From NCBI RefSeq assembly GCF_024347055.1, contig NZ_AP024896.1, positions 434,001 through 498,000 on the forward strand: a stretch of 64,000 nucleotides of DNA, written 5' to 3'. The stretch comes from Vibrio porteresiae DSM 19223. GTDB taxonomy: Bacteria; Pseudomonadota; Gammaproteobacteria; Enterobacterales; Vibrionaceae. Shown in pieces: positions 25,941 through 34,637 of the stretch. Under the pieces are notes generated by a model that was given only the letters and a program-made list of their open reading frames with translations, was not told where the DNA came from and ran no database searches. Position numbers and translations under genes: made by a program. How positions within the stretch are numbered: the first letter of the stretch is position 1; each line of letters begins with the position of its first letter.

Positions 25941-27584
25941 ATGATTTCATCGCCTAAGGCTAACCATGCAAGCAAGGCCTTGCTTTGTGAACGTATCAAT
26001 AAACTAGCAAAAGCATTAAGTGAAGGGGTTTATGAGCGTGAACATACGATCAAACTCTGTTTGTTAGCTGCCCTCAGTGGCGAAAGTGTGTTCCTTTTAG
26101 GACCCCCAGGAATTGCCAAAAGCTTGATCGCAAAACGTTTGATTCAGGCTTTTGATCAAAGCAGCTATTTTGAATACTTAATGACCCGCTTTTCCACGCC
26201 TGAAGAGGTGTTCGGTCCACTAAGTATTCAAGAATTGAAAGATAACGGCCGTTATGTCCGTTTAACCGAAGGTTATCTACCTACCGCTCAGGTGGTTTTC
26301 TTAGATGAAATTTGGAAGGCTGGGCCTGCAATTCTTAATACGCTCTTAACGGTGGTCAACGAAAAGACGTTTAAAAATGGCAACATCATTGAAAAAGTGC
26401 CTATGCGTCTTTTGGTCTCTGCATCTAACGAGTTACCGGAAGAAGACAGTGGTTTAGATGCGCTCTATGACCGTATGTTGGTGCGTCTGTTTGTGAACCG
26501 AATTCAAGACAGACAGAACTTTAAGTCGATGTTAACCGTCGGAACTCCTCAAGAAGCTCGAGTACCACCAGAGCTGACTATTACCGATGAAGAGTATCAC
26601 TTGTGGCAACAAGAGCTTGAGCTAATGACGATTAGTGACGAGGTCTTCGATAAACTGTATCGAGTAAAAACGCGCCTCGAATCCCATGAGAAAGAGGTAG
26701 AAGATCTTTATGTTTCTGACCGGCGCTGGAAAAAGGCCGTTAAGCTTATTAAAGCCAGTGCGTTCTTTAATGGCCGTGACAGTATCAACCCGCTCGATCT
26801 TTTGTTGCTTGAGCATTGCTTGTGGAACTCGCCAGAATCCAGAGAGATAGTCCAGTCTGTGCTCAAAGAGTATGCGTTAGAAGATGCCTTTGATCAGAAG
26901 CAGGTGGAGTTTAAACTCAATAACGCTAAAGAGTCGCTGAGCGACATTCAGCAGGAAATTGAAGAACAATTCGCGATGAATTTGCGTTTAGAAACCTCAA
27001 CAGGACTGCGCAAGAAACAGTCATATCACTACGATTTTAGCCAAGCTAAACATTACCAAGTTGGCCCCACCAAGACTTTAGTGAAATTGGTGTTACTGCA
27101 AAGCAACCTTTCCGTATCTGAATCGGAAAAAGGGGATAGCCGCTGGGTATATGTGCCTCACAGTGAACTAGAAAAAGTCATGAAAGAGGGGCAGGGTGAG
27201 GCGTACGGTTATGTCAATCACAACACCAATATGTGTCGTTTGCGCTTTGAGCTGGATGCACAAGAACGTTTAGTGATCAAAGACATAGCAAACCGCGCTG
27301 TGCTAACTGCTTTGGTAACCCATCAGCCATTTGCCCAAGATGAGCATCAAGAACGGTTGGCTCGAGCCCAGCATGCACAAGCCGAAATTGCTGCCGCCGA
27401 TCAACATTTGAAACGAGTAAGACAGAAATTCCATGCGGCATTACCACACAGCTTTATTGATCCAGCGTTACCAACCGCGATGGAAGCGCGCATTGTGCAA
27501 TTGATGTCCCAGTTAGAACAAGCCGAGCAAGAGAGCGAAAAATCCGTGTTACGCTTAAGTCAGTTGGAGCAGTTCTTTGCTTGA
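25941..27584 (+). CDS. ravA: MoxR-type AAA+ ATPase RavA
   Basis: 547 residues from the ATG at 25941 (a start 21 bp earlier is possible). The AAA+ core holds Walker A FLLGPPGIAKSLIAKRL near residue 50, the RavA/MoxR signature RFSTPEEVFGPLSIQELK near 90, Walker B VVFLDEIWKAGPAILNTLL near 118 and sensor-1 ASNELPEED. The C-terminal region contains the triple-helical and LARA-like parts plus a long coiled coil (about 460-545, LARAQHAQAEIAAADQHLKRV). It is longer than E. coli RavA (498). RavA works with ViaA, encoded 10 bp downstream, as a chaperone-like pair linked to respiratory complexes and aminoglycoside sensitivity. Confidence 0.93.
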   Translation: MISSPKANHASKALLCERINKLAKALSEGVYEREHTIKLCLLAALSGESVFLLGPPGIAKSLIAKRLIQAFDQSSYFEYLMTRFSTPEEVFGPLSIQELKDNGRYVRLTEGYLPTAQVVFLDEIWKAGPAILNTLLTVVNEKTFKNGNIIEKVPMRLLVSASNELPEEDSGLDALYDRMLVRLFVNRIQDRQNFKSMLTVGTPQEARVPPELTITDEEYHLWQQELELMTISDEVFDKLYRVKTRLESHEKEVEDLYVSDRRWKKAVKLIKASAFFNGRDSINPLDLLLLEHCLWNSPESREIVQSVLKEYALEDAFDQKQVEFKLNNAKESLSDIQQEIEEQFAMNLRLETSTGLRKKQSYHYDFSQAKHYQVGPTKTLVKLVLLQSNLSVSESEKGDSRWVYVPHSELEKVMKEGQGEAYGYVNHNTNMCRLRFELDAQERLVIKDIANRAVLTALVTHQPFAQDEHQERLARAQHAQAEIAAADQHLKRVRQKFHAALPHSFIDPALPTAMEARIVQLMSQLEQAEQESEKSVLRLSQLEQFFA

Positions 27585-27593
27585 GGTTAAAAC

Positions 27594-29039
27594 ATGCTAG
27601 GTGCGGATGGATTGAACTTAGCCTTGATGATCGCAGATTCCGGCATCATTGATGCGGCGGTGAACGATTTAATGGGGCGCTCGCAGGTCATGATGATGGC
27701 TGAGCACCGTGGGGTGGGGACCTCAGTACGTAAGCATCTGCTCAAATGGCGCAGCCAAGTGCGAGATCGCATCACCAAGGTGGGTCAAACTGAACGTCTA
27801 CAGCAGGAAATTGCGCTGTACCAAGAGGTTATCCATTGGGATGAGGAGCAGTTTTTTGCAAAGATGCCAGAGCTCGTTAGTCAGTTAGAGTGGCATTCGC
27901 CGTTCTACCGAAAAGCACATAAGTTGATGGAGAAAAACAAGGGGCAAGATAACCCGATGTTTGCTCACTTCTTCTGTGCTGAATGGTATCAAGCCTTACA
28001 AGATTCCATTCGCCAAGCACAAGTCCTGGAACTCGAAGCCAATAAAGAGAAATTATTGGCAGACTTGTACCAGCGTATGGAAACCATGCGCAACATGAAA
28101 AGCGTGACGGAATCGGGTGATGAACAGAGCATTGGTCGTCTATGGGATATGGCCTCTGCTAAATTGAGTCGCACCGATTTATCAGTGATGAAACGCCACG
28201 CCAATTTCTTGATGAAGCAAAAAGGGTTACAGGAAATTGCCGATCAATTAGGAAGAATGGCGAGCGAAGTCGATGATCCCAGCTTGCAGCATGCTCCCAC
28301 GGAAGATGTCTCTTGGGTCGAAGAGCAATCGGATCTGGCGACTGACGATATTGTTGGGGTTCATGAAAGTGACGATTTAAATAAAATCTTACCCAACGAA
28401 ACGCTGTTTTTGACTTACCCTGAACTGGAAGTGGTCTTTTATAAGAGATTGATTGATAAAAGATTAATGAACTATCAGACCCAAGGTAAGTCCCGTACGC
28501 TACGCAAGGTAAAAACACGTAAGCCAGATCGCAAACATGCTGATGTGGAGAAAGGTCCGTTTATTCTCTGTTTGGATGCTTCGGGATCTATGAGCGGTTT
28601 TCCTGAGCAGTGTGCAAAAGCTTTGGCATACGCCTTGATGCAAATTGCATTAGCAGAGGATCGCGACTGCTATGTGATGCTGTTCTCAACAGAGTTCATT
28701 ACCTACGAACTGACACGCCAAGACGGTTTGCGTGAAGCCAGTGACTTTTTGAGTTACTCCTTTCATGGCGGAACCGATTTTGAACCCGTCATTTTGCACG
28801 CTATAGAGCGAATGGGAAATGTTCGTTATCGGAATGCGGATTTGGTGTTGGTGTCAGATTTCATTGCGCCTAAGCAGCCGGATCAAGTGATCGAACAAAT
28901 AGAACGTTTGAAACGTCAGCATAACCGCTTCCATGCTGTTTGCTTGTCACGATTTGGTAACCCAGAACTAGTGAGTATGTTTGATCACTGCTGGCATTAT
29001 CATCCAAGTTGGATGGGACGTTTGATAAAACGCTGGTAG
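27594..29039 (+). CDS. viaA: VWA-domain protein ViaA (RavA partner)
   Basis: 481 residues, matching E. coli ViaA (483). The N-terminal half is helical and contacts RavA. The C-terminal VWA domain has a full MIDAS: DASGSMSG (near residue 328), the Thr in HGGTDFEP (near 390) and the Asp in LVLVSDFIAPK (near 423). Start ATG at 27594 lies 10 bp after the ravA stop with GAGG overlapping the stop, so the two are one operon. ViaA binds phospholipid membranes in E. coli and stimulates RavA. Confidence 0.94.
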   Translation: MLGADGLNLALMIADSGIIDAAVNDLMGRSQVMMMAEHRGVGTSVRKHLLKWRSQVRDRITKVGQTERLQQEIALYQEVIHWDEEQFFAKMPELVSQLEWHSPFYRKAHKLMEKNKGQDNPMFAHFFCAEWYQALQDSIRQAQVLELEANKEKLLADLYQRMETMRNMKSVTESGDEQSIGRLWDMASAKLSRTDLSVMKRHANFLMKQKGLQEIADQLGRMASEVDDPSLQHAPTEDVSWVEEQSDLATDDIVGVHESDDLNKILPNETLFLTYPELEVVFYKRLIDKRLMNYQTQGKSRTLRKVKTRKPDRKHADVEKGPFILCLDASGSMSGFPEQCAKALAYALMQIALAEDRDCYVMLFSTEFITYELTRQDGLREASDFLSYSFHGGTDFEPVILHAIERMGNVRYRNADLVLVSDFIAPKQPDQVIEQIERLKRQHNRFHAVCLSRFGNPELVSMFDHCWHYHPSWMGRLIKRW

Positions 29040-29148
29040 GTAAAATGTGGCAATAAGATCAGGTGCTTAACGTACGTACAAATTGCTGAACCTTTGAACG
29101 CTACTGCTGAAGATGCCAGCAATCAGCTGCCTTGATGATGATTTTTAT

Positions 29149-29176
29149 TTGACTCAGAGAAAATAATCATTAAGGT
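29149..29176 (+). promoter_or_regulatory. Candidate promoter of the first tRNA-Cys
   Basis: TTGACT (29149-29154), a 16-base spacer and TAAGGT (29171-29176). The transcribed leader would contain a CTCTCG-TAG-CGAGAG hairpin (29185-29199). The same arrangement with different spacer sequence precedes the second tRNA-Cys. Confidence 0.4.
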
Positions 29177-29208
29177 AGCAGCTCTCTCGTAGCGAGAGAC
29201 TCTATTGA

Positions 29209-29282
29209 GGCGCGTTGGCAGAGTGGCCATGCAGCGGATTGCAAATCCGTGAACCTCGGTTCGACTCCGGGACGCGCCTCCA
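29209..29282 (+). tRNA. tRNA-Cys (GCA), copy 1
   Basis: 74 bases including the encoded CCA. The acceptor arms GGCGCGT / ACGCGCC pair, the anticodon loop TTGCAAA carries GCA at 29241-29243, and the T loop GGTTCGACTCC is canonical. An identical gene lies at 47140. Confidence 0.97.
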
Positions 29283-29287
29283 TTCTC

Positions 29288-29782
29288 TTAAGCATGCTCT
29301 AATTCAAGCAGCATGTCATTCCAGATAGCACCACCGTGTGTTGATGATGATACCCCTTGGCAAACAAAGCCGTGCTGTTCATAAAAGCCTACCAGTGGAT
29401 CTTTGCAGGTAAGTACTAATCCTTTAGCACCACGCTCTTTACTCACCGCGATTAAGTGATCAAGCAGTTGATGAGCTATGCCTTGATGTTGGTAGTGAGG
29501 ATCAACAGCCAACCCAAACACCGTTTGATAAGCGCCATCTTGCTGATGCTGGCGAGCATCTGCATAAAGAATATCTGGCAGTTCAGGGGCATGGTAGCGA
29601 CAACCATTAATATGGCCCACCACTTGGTCGTCTTTCATAGCCACAAAGAAACATTCAGGAAACGAAGCAAAACGTTGTTGAAATGAGGTGAGTGATGCAG
29701 CTTCTTCTTGAGGAAAACCCATCAGTTCAATCGCGGCGATACGATCAATATCGAGCTCGGTCGCGGGGCGAATAGCGGTCAC
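29288..29782 (-). CDS. GNAT-family N-acetyltransferase
   Basis: 164 residues from a GTG start at 29782, chosen because AAGGAG lies 5 bases upstream; a longer version would overlap the upstream gene. The GNAT core is good: TAIRPATELDIDRIAAIE at the start, FVAMKDDQVVGHINGCRYH (strand 4), VFGLAVDPHYQHQGIAHQLLDHLIA with the acetyl-CoA loop HQGIAH (near residue 112), and a C-terminal LVGFYEQHGFVCQG. The acceptor is unknown; the order resembles arylalkylamine/serotonin-type acetyltransferases found in bacteria. It lies 26 bp after the DUF554 gene, probably one transcript. Confidence 0.87.
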   Translation of the reverse strand: MTAIRPATELDIDRIAAIELMGFPQEEAASLTSFQQRFASFPECFFVAMKDDQVVGHINGCRYHAPELPDILYADARQHQQDGAYQTVFGLAVDPHYQHQGIAHQLLDHLIAVSKERGAKGLVLTCKDPLVGFYEQHGFVCQGVSSSTHGGAIWNDMLLELEHA

Positions 29783-29808
29783 AATGACTCCTTGTATAAG
29801 TGATTCGT

Positions 29809-30525
29809 TTATCCAGCAAAATGTAACCATGCCGCAGAAATAGGCATAGCGATGACAAGCGATGGCAATAAGTTTGCCAACGGAAATTCAATACTGCCAC
29901 AAATACGAAAACCTGTAGCAAAGACTAACATTCCACCGACAGCAGAAAAGTCACCAATCATGGTTGGTGTGGCAAGTGGCATAATGGCATTAGCAGAAAA
30001 ATAGAGTACCACTTGAACGATGACTTGTGGAATGGCTAAGGTGGCAACAGGCAGGCCTAATGAAATCGCAAAAATGGCAGCGGTAAAAAAGTCGAGAAAC
30101 GATTTCACAATCAGCAAGGATGGATCGCCAGTCATCCCTTCGTTCATTGCGCCAAAGATCCCAGTACCACTGACACAAAACAGAATCATGATCGAGATAA
30201 AACGTTCCATGTAGGCATTTTGAGTCATTGAGCTGTTGGGCGGAGAGACAAAGCGTGTAATCAGCGATTTTAGCGCGTTAGCCATGTGCTTAATGTTTTC
30301 TTCGAGGTGCACTAATTCACCAATCACCGCTCCCAAAATCAGCGATAACACAACGGCCGGCAGAAGCTGTACTTTGATGGCCATGGAGAGACCGATCCCC
30401 ATCGACGCTAAGCCAAATACCATGGGCATTCGGTCTTTCATTTTGGTGGGAATTCTATTACCAAACAACGTACCCAAAACGCTGCCAATAATGATTGCCG
30501 ACGCATTAACAAATGGTCCTACCAT
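29809..30525 (-). CDS. DUF554 family membrane protein
   Basis: 238 residues with about seven hydrophobic segments. The DUF554 pattern begins at the N-terminus (VGPFVNASAIIIGSVLGTLFGNRIP) and continues with FCVSGTGIFGAMNEGMTGDPSLLIVKSFLDFFTAAIFA near residue 125 and GGMLVFATGFRICG near 200. E. coli YqgA belongs to the same group. These are inner-membrane proteins, possibly transporters, with no proven function. AAGGA precedes the ATG. The GNAT gene follows at 26 bp. Confidence 0.88.
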   Translation of the reverse strand: MVGPFVNASAIIIGSVLGTLFGNRIPTKMKDRMPMVFGLASMGIGLSMAIKVQLLPAVVLSLILGAVIGELVHLEENIKHMANALKSLITRFVSPPNSSMTQNAYMERFISIMILFCVSGTGIFGAMNEGMTGDPSLLIVKSFLDFFTAAIFAISLGLPVATLAIPQVIVQVVLYFSANAIMPLATPTMIGDFSAVGGMLVFATGFRICGSIEFPLANLLPSLVIAMPISAAWLHFAG

Positions 30526-30572
30526 TGAATTAAATCCTTGAATGTATTTTTTACTAGGTTGTATAAACGGTG

Positions 30573-30959
30573 TTATACGAGAATGGCGTGTCGCGGCTGA
30601 ATGACGGTGCGACGGGGGTATTGTGAACTAATGTTCACATTTGCGCAACGCTGATGTCGGTGAGCTAACGACTTGATGCCCGCTTGATTCATCGCATCGA
30701 GTACTTTATCCAACGGAGAAAAGTCAAATTGCCCCTCTTCGGGCTCCATGGTTGCCCAAGTCGATTCGCCAATGCGCACAACATTGATGTGCGCTGCTTT
30801 CATCATTTCGATGTCTTTGCTTAGACGTTCAAAGGGCATGTACTCGGTGTAGTATGCCACACCAAAATAAGGGGTATCCACATGGCTTGGTTCAACAGCA
30901 TGAACGGTAAAACTACTACTAATTAATAGGGTAAGTAGAGGTAAGCGTGTTTTTATCAT
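30573..30959 (-). pseudogene. Decayed N-terminus of a GH42 beta-galactosidase
   Basis: The 128-codon frame has a signal peptide (residues 1-21) followed by the start of a GH42 barrel: PYFGVAYYTEYMPFERLSKDIEMMK..HINVVRIGESTWATMEPEEGQFDFSPLDKVLDAMNQAGIK. After about residue 92 the similarity stops and the frame runs into unrelated sequence; a neighbouring frame reads VVSSPTSAL, which looks like the continuation. GH42 enzymes are normally 600 residues or more and no catalytic Glu is reached. This is therefore a frameshifted, truncated remnant, not a working enzyme. Confidence 0.72.
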
Positions 30960-30989
30960 TGTGATTCTCTTAACCTTTAGACGAAAAAA

Positions 30990-31029
30990 AACCTGAAACG
31001 TAGACGCATGTTCGCTTACGCTTCAGGTT
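30990..31029 (-). terminator. Terminator downstream of the SorC-type regulator gene
   Basis: A 13-bp stem with one G-U pair (AACCTGAAACGTA, 30990-31002, with 31017-31029) is followed on the minus strand by eight T (forward A-run 30983-30990). It separates the regulator gene from the GH42 remnant. Confidence 0.8.
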
Positions 31030-31196
31030 TTGCCTTTACAGTTACAATCCTGAGTGAGCTGCATAAAAGGATGAGATCCAAATCCGCATCATGATAATGC
31101 GCTCTTGCAACTGCCGCTTAAGAGTAAAGGGTTTTCGCTAGGCTATCCATGGAGCAAATCACATTGATGCATAAAGTTTAACCGAAGTTAAATCGG

Positions 31197-32150
31197 CTAA
31201 CGTGTTTGCTGTAGCAACCATTTTGCGGTGAGTTCATCGGTCACTAACCCGTTGATCCATTGACCATGAATGGCCGCCAAAATGGCTGCTCTCTTCTCTT
31301 CTCCACAGGCAATGGCGATGCGCGGACAATCGGTCTCGCGAATATCAAAACTGGTGATCAAAGTATTGCTGTGGCAGTTGAGCACTGCCCCCTGCGAGTC
31401 AATAAAACGACCTAAAATCTCGCCAACTGCGCCACTGGATTCGAGTTGTTGGCTCTCTTGATAGGTGATAAAGCCATCATGAAGCATAGGTCCCGTTTTA
31501 CCCATGCCACCCACGCCAATAAAAATGACGTCGGCTTTGTGTGCTTTCCCAAAGACATTGCGATAGATAGGGTGACGCTGCCAGATTTGATGATCTTCTA
31601 GGGAGAGTGCATGACGAGGTGCGGGCCATTGATAATATTTGGCTTGAATTTTTTGTGCGAGCAGCAGGGGCACATCGTCGTAGTAGTTACAGTGACCATC
31701 TTTCGCCATACCACTGATGAGCGCAACACACTCACAGCTTTCATGACTAAATTCAATGCGGTTGATGGTTCGTTTTAGCGTCATGCCTGAGCCAATACCG
31801 ATGATTTTGCCAGGCTGCGGACTGAGAAGGCGTTGCATCAATTGATAACCGCCAAAAGTCACGCTCTCTAATACTTCCTCACTGGAATCGAGCACTGATG
31901 CTGGGACGATTTCGCACTCGCCAAATCGGAATTTCTCTTTCAGTGCCAGTGCGAGGTCTAAACAAGAGGCGAGGGGATGATTCACGTTGACAGAAATGAT
32001 GCCCTCTTCTTTAGCACTGGCTAATAAGCGCTGAACGACAGGGCGGGAGGTGCCCAACAAGGAGGCGATCTCACTCTGATTTTTGCCTGAGATGTAATAC
32101 ATCCATGCGGCTCGAACCATTTGGTCGATCCGTGTTTCTTCGTCTTTCAA
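31197..32150 (-). CDS. SorC/DeoR-type sugar-responsive regulator
   Basis: 317 residues. The N-terminal helix-turn-helix reads YYISGKNQSEIASLLGTSRPVVQRLLASAKEEGII (about residues 17-51). The rest is the SorC sugar-phosphate-binding domain: GIGSGMTLKRTINRIE near residue 122, VIFIGVGGMGKTGPMLHDGFIT near 207, and IAIACGEEKRAAILAAIHGQWINGLVTDE near 275. Such proteins sense a phosphorylated sugar or polyol. It is divergent from the D-arabinitol dehydrogenase gene, which it most likely controls, by analogy with DalR of Klebsiella; that link is inferred from position. Confidence 0.88.
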   Translation of the reverse strand: MKDEETRIDQMVRAAWMYYISGKNQSEIASLLGTSRPVVQRLLASAKEEGIISVNVNHPLASCLDLALALKEKFRFGECEIVPASVLDSSEEVLESVTFGGYQLMQRLLSPQPGKIIGIGSGMTLKRTINRIEFSHESCECVALISGMAKDGHCNYYDDVPLLLAQKIQAKYYQWPAPRHALSLEDHQIWQRHPIYRNVFGKAHKADVIFIGVGGMGKTGPMLHDGFITYQESQQLESSGAVGEILGRFIDSQGAVLNCHSNTLITSFDIRETDCPRIAIACGEEKRAAILAAIHGQWINGLVTDELTAKWLLQQTR

Positions 32151-32373
32151 TACTCACTCCTTCCTTTTGCTACGCGACAGCAGAAGCTTTTATTGGCGCT
32201 TGGCTTCATTGCGATGAAAGGTATTGTCGCGCGGAAGAAATTTGTCTGCAATCACAAAATTGGTCATTTGTTCCTTTGATGGGCAAATGTTTATGTTAGT
32301 GTGATTAAAGACTCATAAATGCGGTAGGGGTTTTTGTAGCATCAAGCCGTGATTCAAAAAGAGGATAACAATA

Positions 32374-33741
32374 ATGAACTCTCTCTATACTTGGCTACAT
32401 ATCGGACTTGGGTCGTTTTACCGTGCTCATCAAGCATGGTATTTCAATCAATTACTACGTGCTGGCGAACACGATTGGGCCATCGCCGCAGGCAATATTC
32501 GTAATGACAGTGAAGATACGGTTGATGCACTCATCAAGCAAAATGGTGAGTACATTCTAGAAACCGTCACTCCTCGTGGTGAACGTCATCACGAAGTGAT
32601 CAAATCGATTAAAAAGCTCCTGCGTTGGCAACCAGACTTGGAACCATTGATCAACGAAGGTGCGCAAGCTCAAACTAAAGTGATTGCCTTTACTGTTACC
32701 GAATCTGGTTATTATCTCGATACGGATTATCACCTCGACATCAATAACGCGAGTGTGAAACAAGACCTTAAAGGTGGGCATGAAACTATCTACGGTACGA
32801 TTGCTCACATCCTAGAACGTCGTATTGCCAACCATGCTGGTCCAGTAACGTTGCTCAGCTGTGATAACGTGAGACATAACGGTGATCGTTTCCGTGATGG
32901 ACTAAACGAATTCCTGCAGCTCACACAAAATTTAACGGTTTTAGAGTGGGTTAAAGACAATGTGACCTTCCCTAACTGCATGGTCGATCGCATTACACCC
33001 AAACCAGAAGCCAGTTTGGTTGCGCGTGTTGCTCAAAAAACGGGTATGCAAGATAACGCTCCGGTGATGTGCGAATCGTTTATCCAATGGGTGGTGGAAG
33101 ATAACTTTATTGCTGGCCGACCTAACTTCGAGCGAGTTGGGGTTGAGCTGGTGAAATCCGTGGAGCCTTATGAAGAGGCGAAAATCCGCATCCTGAATGT
33201 TTCTCATGCATGTATTGCTTGGACCGGTACTCTGATTGGGCAAAAATTCATTCACGAAAGTACCCAAACGGGCTTCATTCGTGAAATAGCCTATAAGTAT
33301 GTGACTCGTGACGTTATCCCATGTTTGGGTGATCAAGCTCTGGATTTAGAGCAGTACCGTGACGTAGTGTTGGATCGCTTTACCAACTCGCACATCAAAG
33401 ATACCAACCAACGTGTTTCTGCAGATGGTTTTTCTAAAATCCCAGCGATGATTACCCCTACGCTGCGTGAATGTTATGCCCGTGGCGTTGAACCAAGCGC
33501 TACAGCGGTTCTTCCTGCCATGTTCTATGTTTATATGCAGGAGTGGCATAAAGGTCGATTACCTTACGAATACTACGATGGCGTGTTGGACAAACAGAGT
33601 TTGCACCAAATGTACGAAGCGGATGATCCCATTCATCTTTTCGCCACTAACCCGACGCTGTTTGGTGAATTGGCTAATCGTCCTGAGTTTGAACAACTGA
33701 TGCGCAAGAAAATTCAATCAGTTTATACCCTGTTAAGTTAG
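32374..33741 (+). CDS. dalD: D-arabinitol 4-dehydrogenase (polyol-specific long-chain dehydrogenase)
   Basis: 455 residues, the same length as Klebsiella DalD, and similar from the first residues (LYTWLHIGLGSFYRAHQAWYF). It oxidises D-arabinitol to D-xylulose with NAD; mannitol is a possible second substrate. The NAD-binding region is GLGSFYRAH near residue 11. The catalytic-type segment KIRILNVSHACIAWTG (about residue 269-284) contains the conserved Asn and His, and the polyol-dehydrogenase Lys is the one preceding it. A SorC-type regulator is divergent and a hexitol-phosphatase gene follows. Neither a xylulokinase nor a polyol transporter is nearby. A terminator follows. Confidence 0.85.
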   Translation: MNSLYTWLHIGLGSFYRAHQAWYFNQLLRAGEHDWAIAAGNIRNDSEDTVDALIKQNGEYILETVTPRGERHHEVIKSIKKLLRWQPDLEPLINEGAQAQTKVIAFTVTESGYYLDTDYHLDINNASVKQDLKGGHETIYGTIAHILERRIANHAGPVTLLSCDNVRHNGDRFRDGLNEFLQLTQNLTVLEWVKDNVTFPNCMVDRITPKPEASLVARVAQKTGMQDNAPVMCESFIQWVVEDNFIAGRPNFERVGVELVKSVEPYEEAKIRILNVSHACIAWTGTLIGQKFIHESTQTGFIREIAYKYVTRDVIPCLGDQALDLEQYRDVVLDRFTNSHIKDTNQRVSADGFSKIPAMITPTLRECYARGVEPSATAVLPAMFYVYMQEWHKGRLPYEYYDGVLDKQSLHQMYEADDPIHLFATNPTLFGELANRPEFEQLMRKKIQSVYTLLS

Positions 33742-33766
33742 CCAGTAACTTGAGAGGCGATCATTA

Positions 33767-33810
33767 AGCTGGTCGAGTGAAGGAATTTGTTCGACCAGCT
33801 GTTTATTTTT
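33767..33810 (+). terminator. Terminator of dalD
   Basis: AGCTGGTCGA (33767-33776), a 14-base loop and the exact complement (33791-33800), then GTTTATTTTT. Confidence 0.8.
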
Positions 33811-33857
33811 ATCACCTTGGCAGTGTGCAATGCTGCGAATTAGATTAGAAAAAGAGT

Positions 33858-34523
33858 ATGAAAAAACAAGCTGTTATTTTTGATATGGATGGAGTCATCA
33901 TTGACTCTGAGCCGCTTTGGCAACGAGCGCAAGATGCTGCTCTGTCGGTGTATGGAGTTCACGTTACCCCCAAGCAGTGCGAACAACATACGATGGGTAA
34001 ACGAGTTGATGCCATCGCACAAACCTGGTGTGAATTGTTCGAGTTAGACATTGATCCTAAAGATCTCGAAGTCAGTATTTTGCAGCATCTTCACCAGTTG
34101 ATCGCCGCACAAGGTAAACCCATGCGTGGCGTGTACGAGCTACTGGAGTATCTCAAGGAACTGAAACTTAAAATTGGGCTAGCCACTTCCTCCAATCAAA
34201 GTGTGATTGAAGCGGTGTTTGATAAGCTCGACCTTTGGGATTACTTCGATATCACCTGCAGCGCCGAACATGAAAAGCATGGTAAACCACACCCTGATGT
34301 CTACTTAACGGCGGCGAGAAAATTGGATGTGCCGACCGACCAATGCATCGTGATTGAAGACAGTTACAACGGAGTGTTGGCAGCAAAAAACGCTCAGATG
34401 ACCACGTTTGTCGTTTGCGAGCAGTGCCAAGCAGAAAAGTTCATGATTGGGGATGCTCATTTCTATCATCTTGATGAAGTGGTGACTTATTGCGAAGGGC
34501 AAGAAGAGCAACTGTTTTTGTAA
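33858..34523 (+). CDS. hxpB: HAD phosphatase, hexitol phosphatase HxpB (YniC)-like
   Basis: 221 residues. Motif I FDMDGVIIDSEPLW (Asp9, Asp11) is intact, with motif II ATSSNQS near 110, motif III Lys in KHGKPHPDVYL near 144 and motif IV VIEDSYNGVLAAKNA near 170. The closest family by pattern is E. coli YniC/HxpB, which dephosphorylates 2-deoxyglucose-6-P and hexitol phosphates. Its place just after the D-arabinitol dehydrogenase gene suggests a role with polyol phosphates; a terminator between the two genes argues for separate transcription. Substrate is inference. Confidence 0.82.
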   Translation: MKKQAVIFDMDGVIIDSEPLWQRAQDAALSVYGVHVTPKQCEQHTMGKRVDAIAQTWCELFELDIDPKDLEVSILQHLHQLIAAQGKPMRGVYELLEYLKELKLKIGLATSSNQSVIEAVFDKLDLWDYFDITCSAEHEKHGKPHPDVYLTAARKLDVPTDQCIVIEDSYNGVLAAKNAQMTTFVVCEQCQAEKFMIGDAHFYHLDEVVTYCEGQEEQLFL

Positions 34524-34600
34524 GCGTTGTCGGTAACTAGTTAGCGCTAAATAAAGCAGGATGGTCAACCTGAGATATTGTGCTGGTAAGAGTAAAAAAG

Positions 34601-34618
34601 GGCGAGTCGAGACTCGCC
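34601..34618 (-). terminator. Terminator of the luciferase-like monooxygenase gene
   Basis: GGCGAGT / ACTCGCC stem with a 4-base loop, followed on the minus strand by a T-run (forward A-run 34594-34599). Confidence 0.75.
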
Positions 34619-34637
34619 ACAAGTGTTGATTGGTTTT

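Noticed and set aside
28159..28518. 119-codon minus-strand frame inside viaA
   Set aside because: Lies wholly within viaA, which is intact with its full VWA motifs; an antisense shadow.
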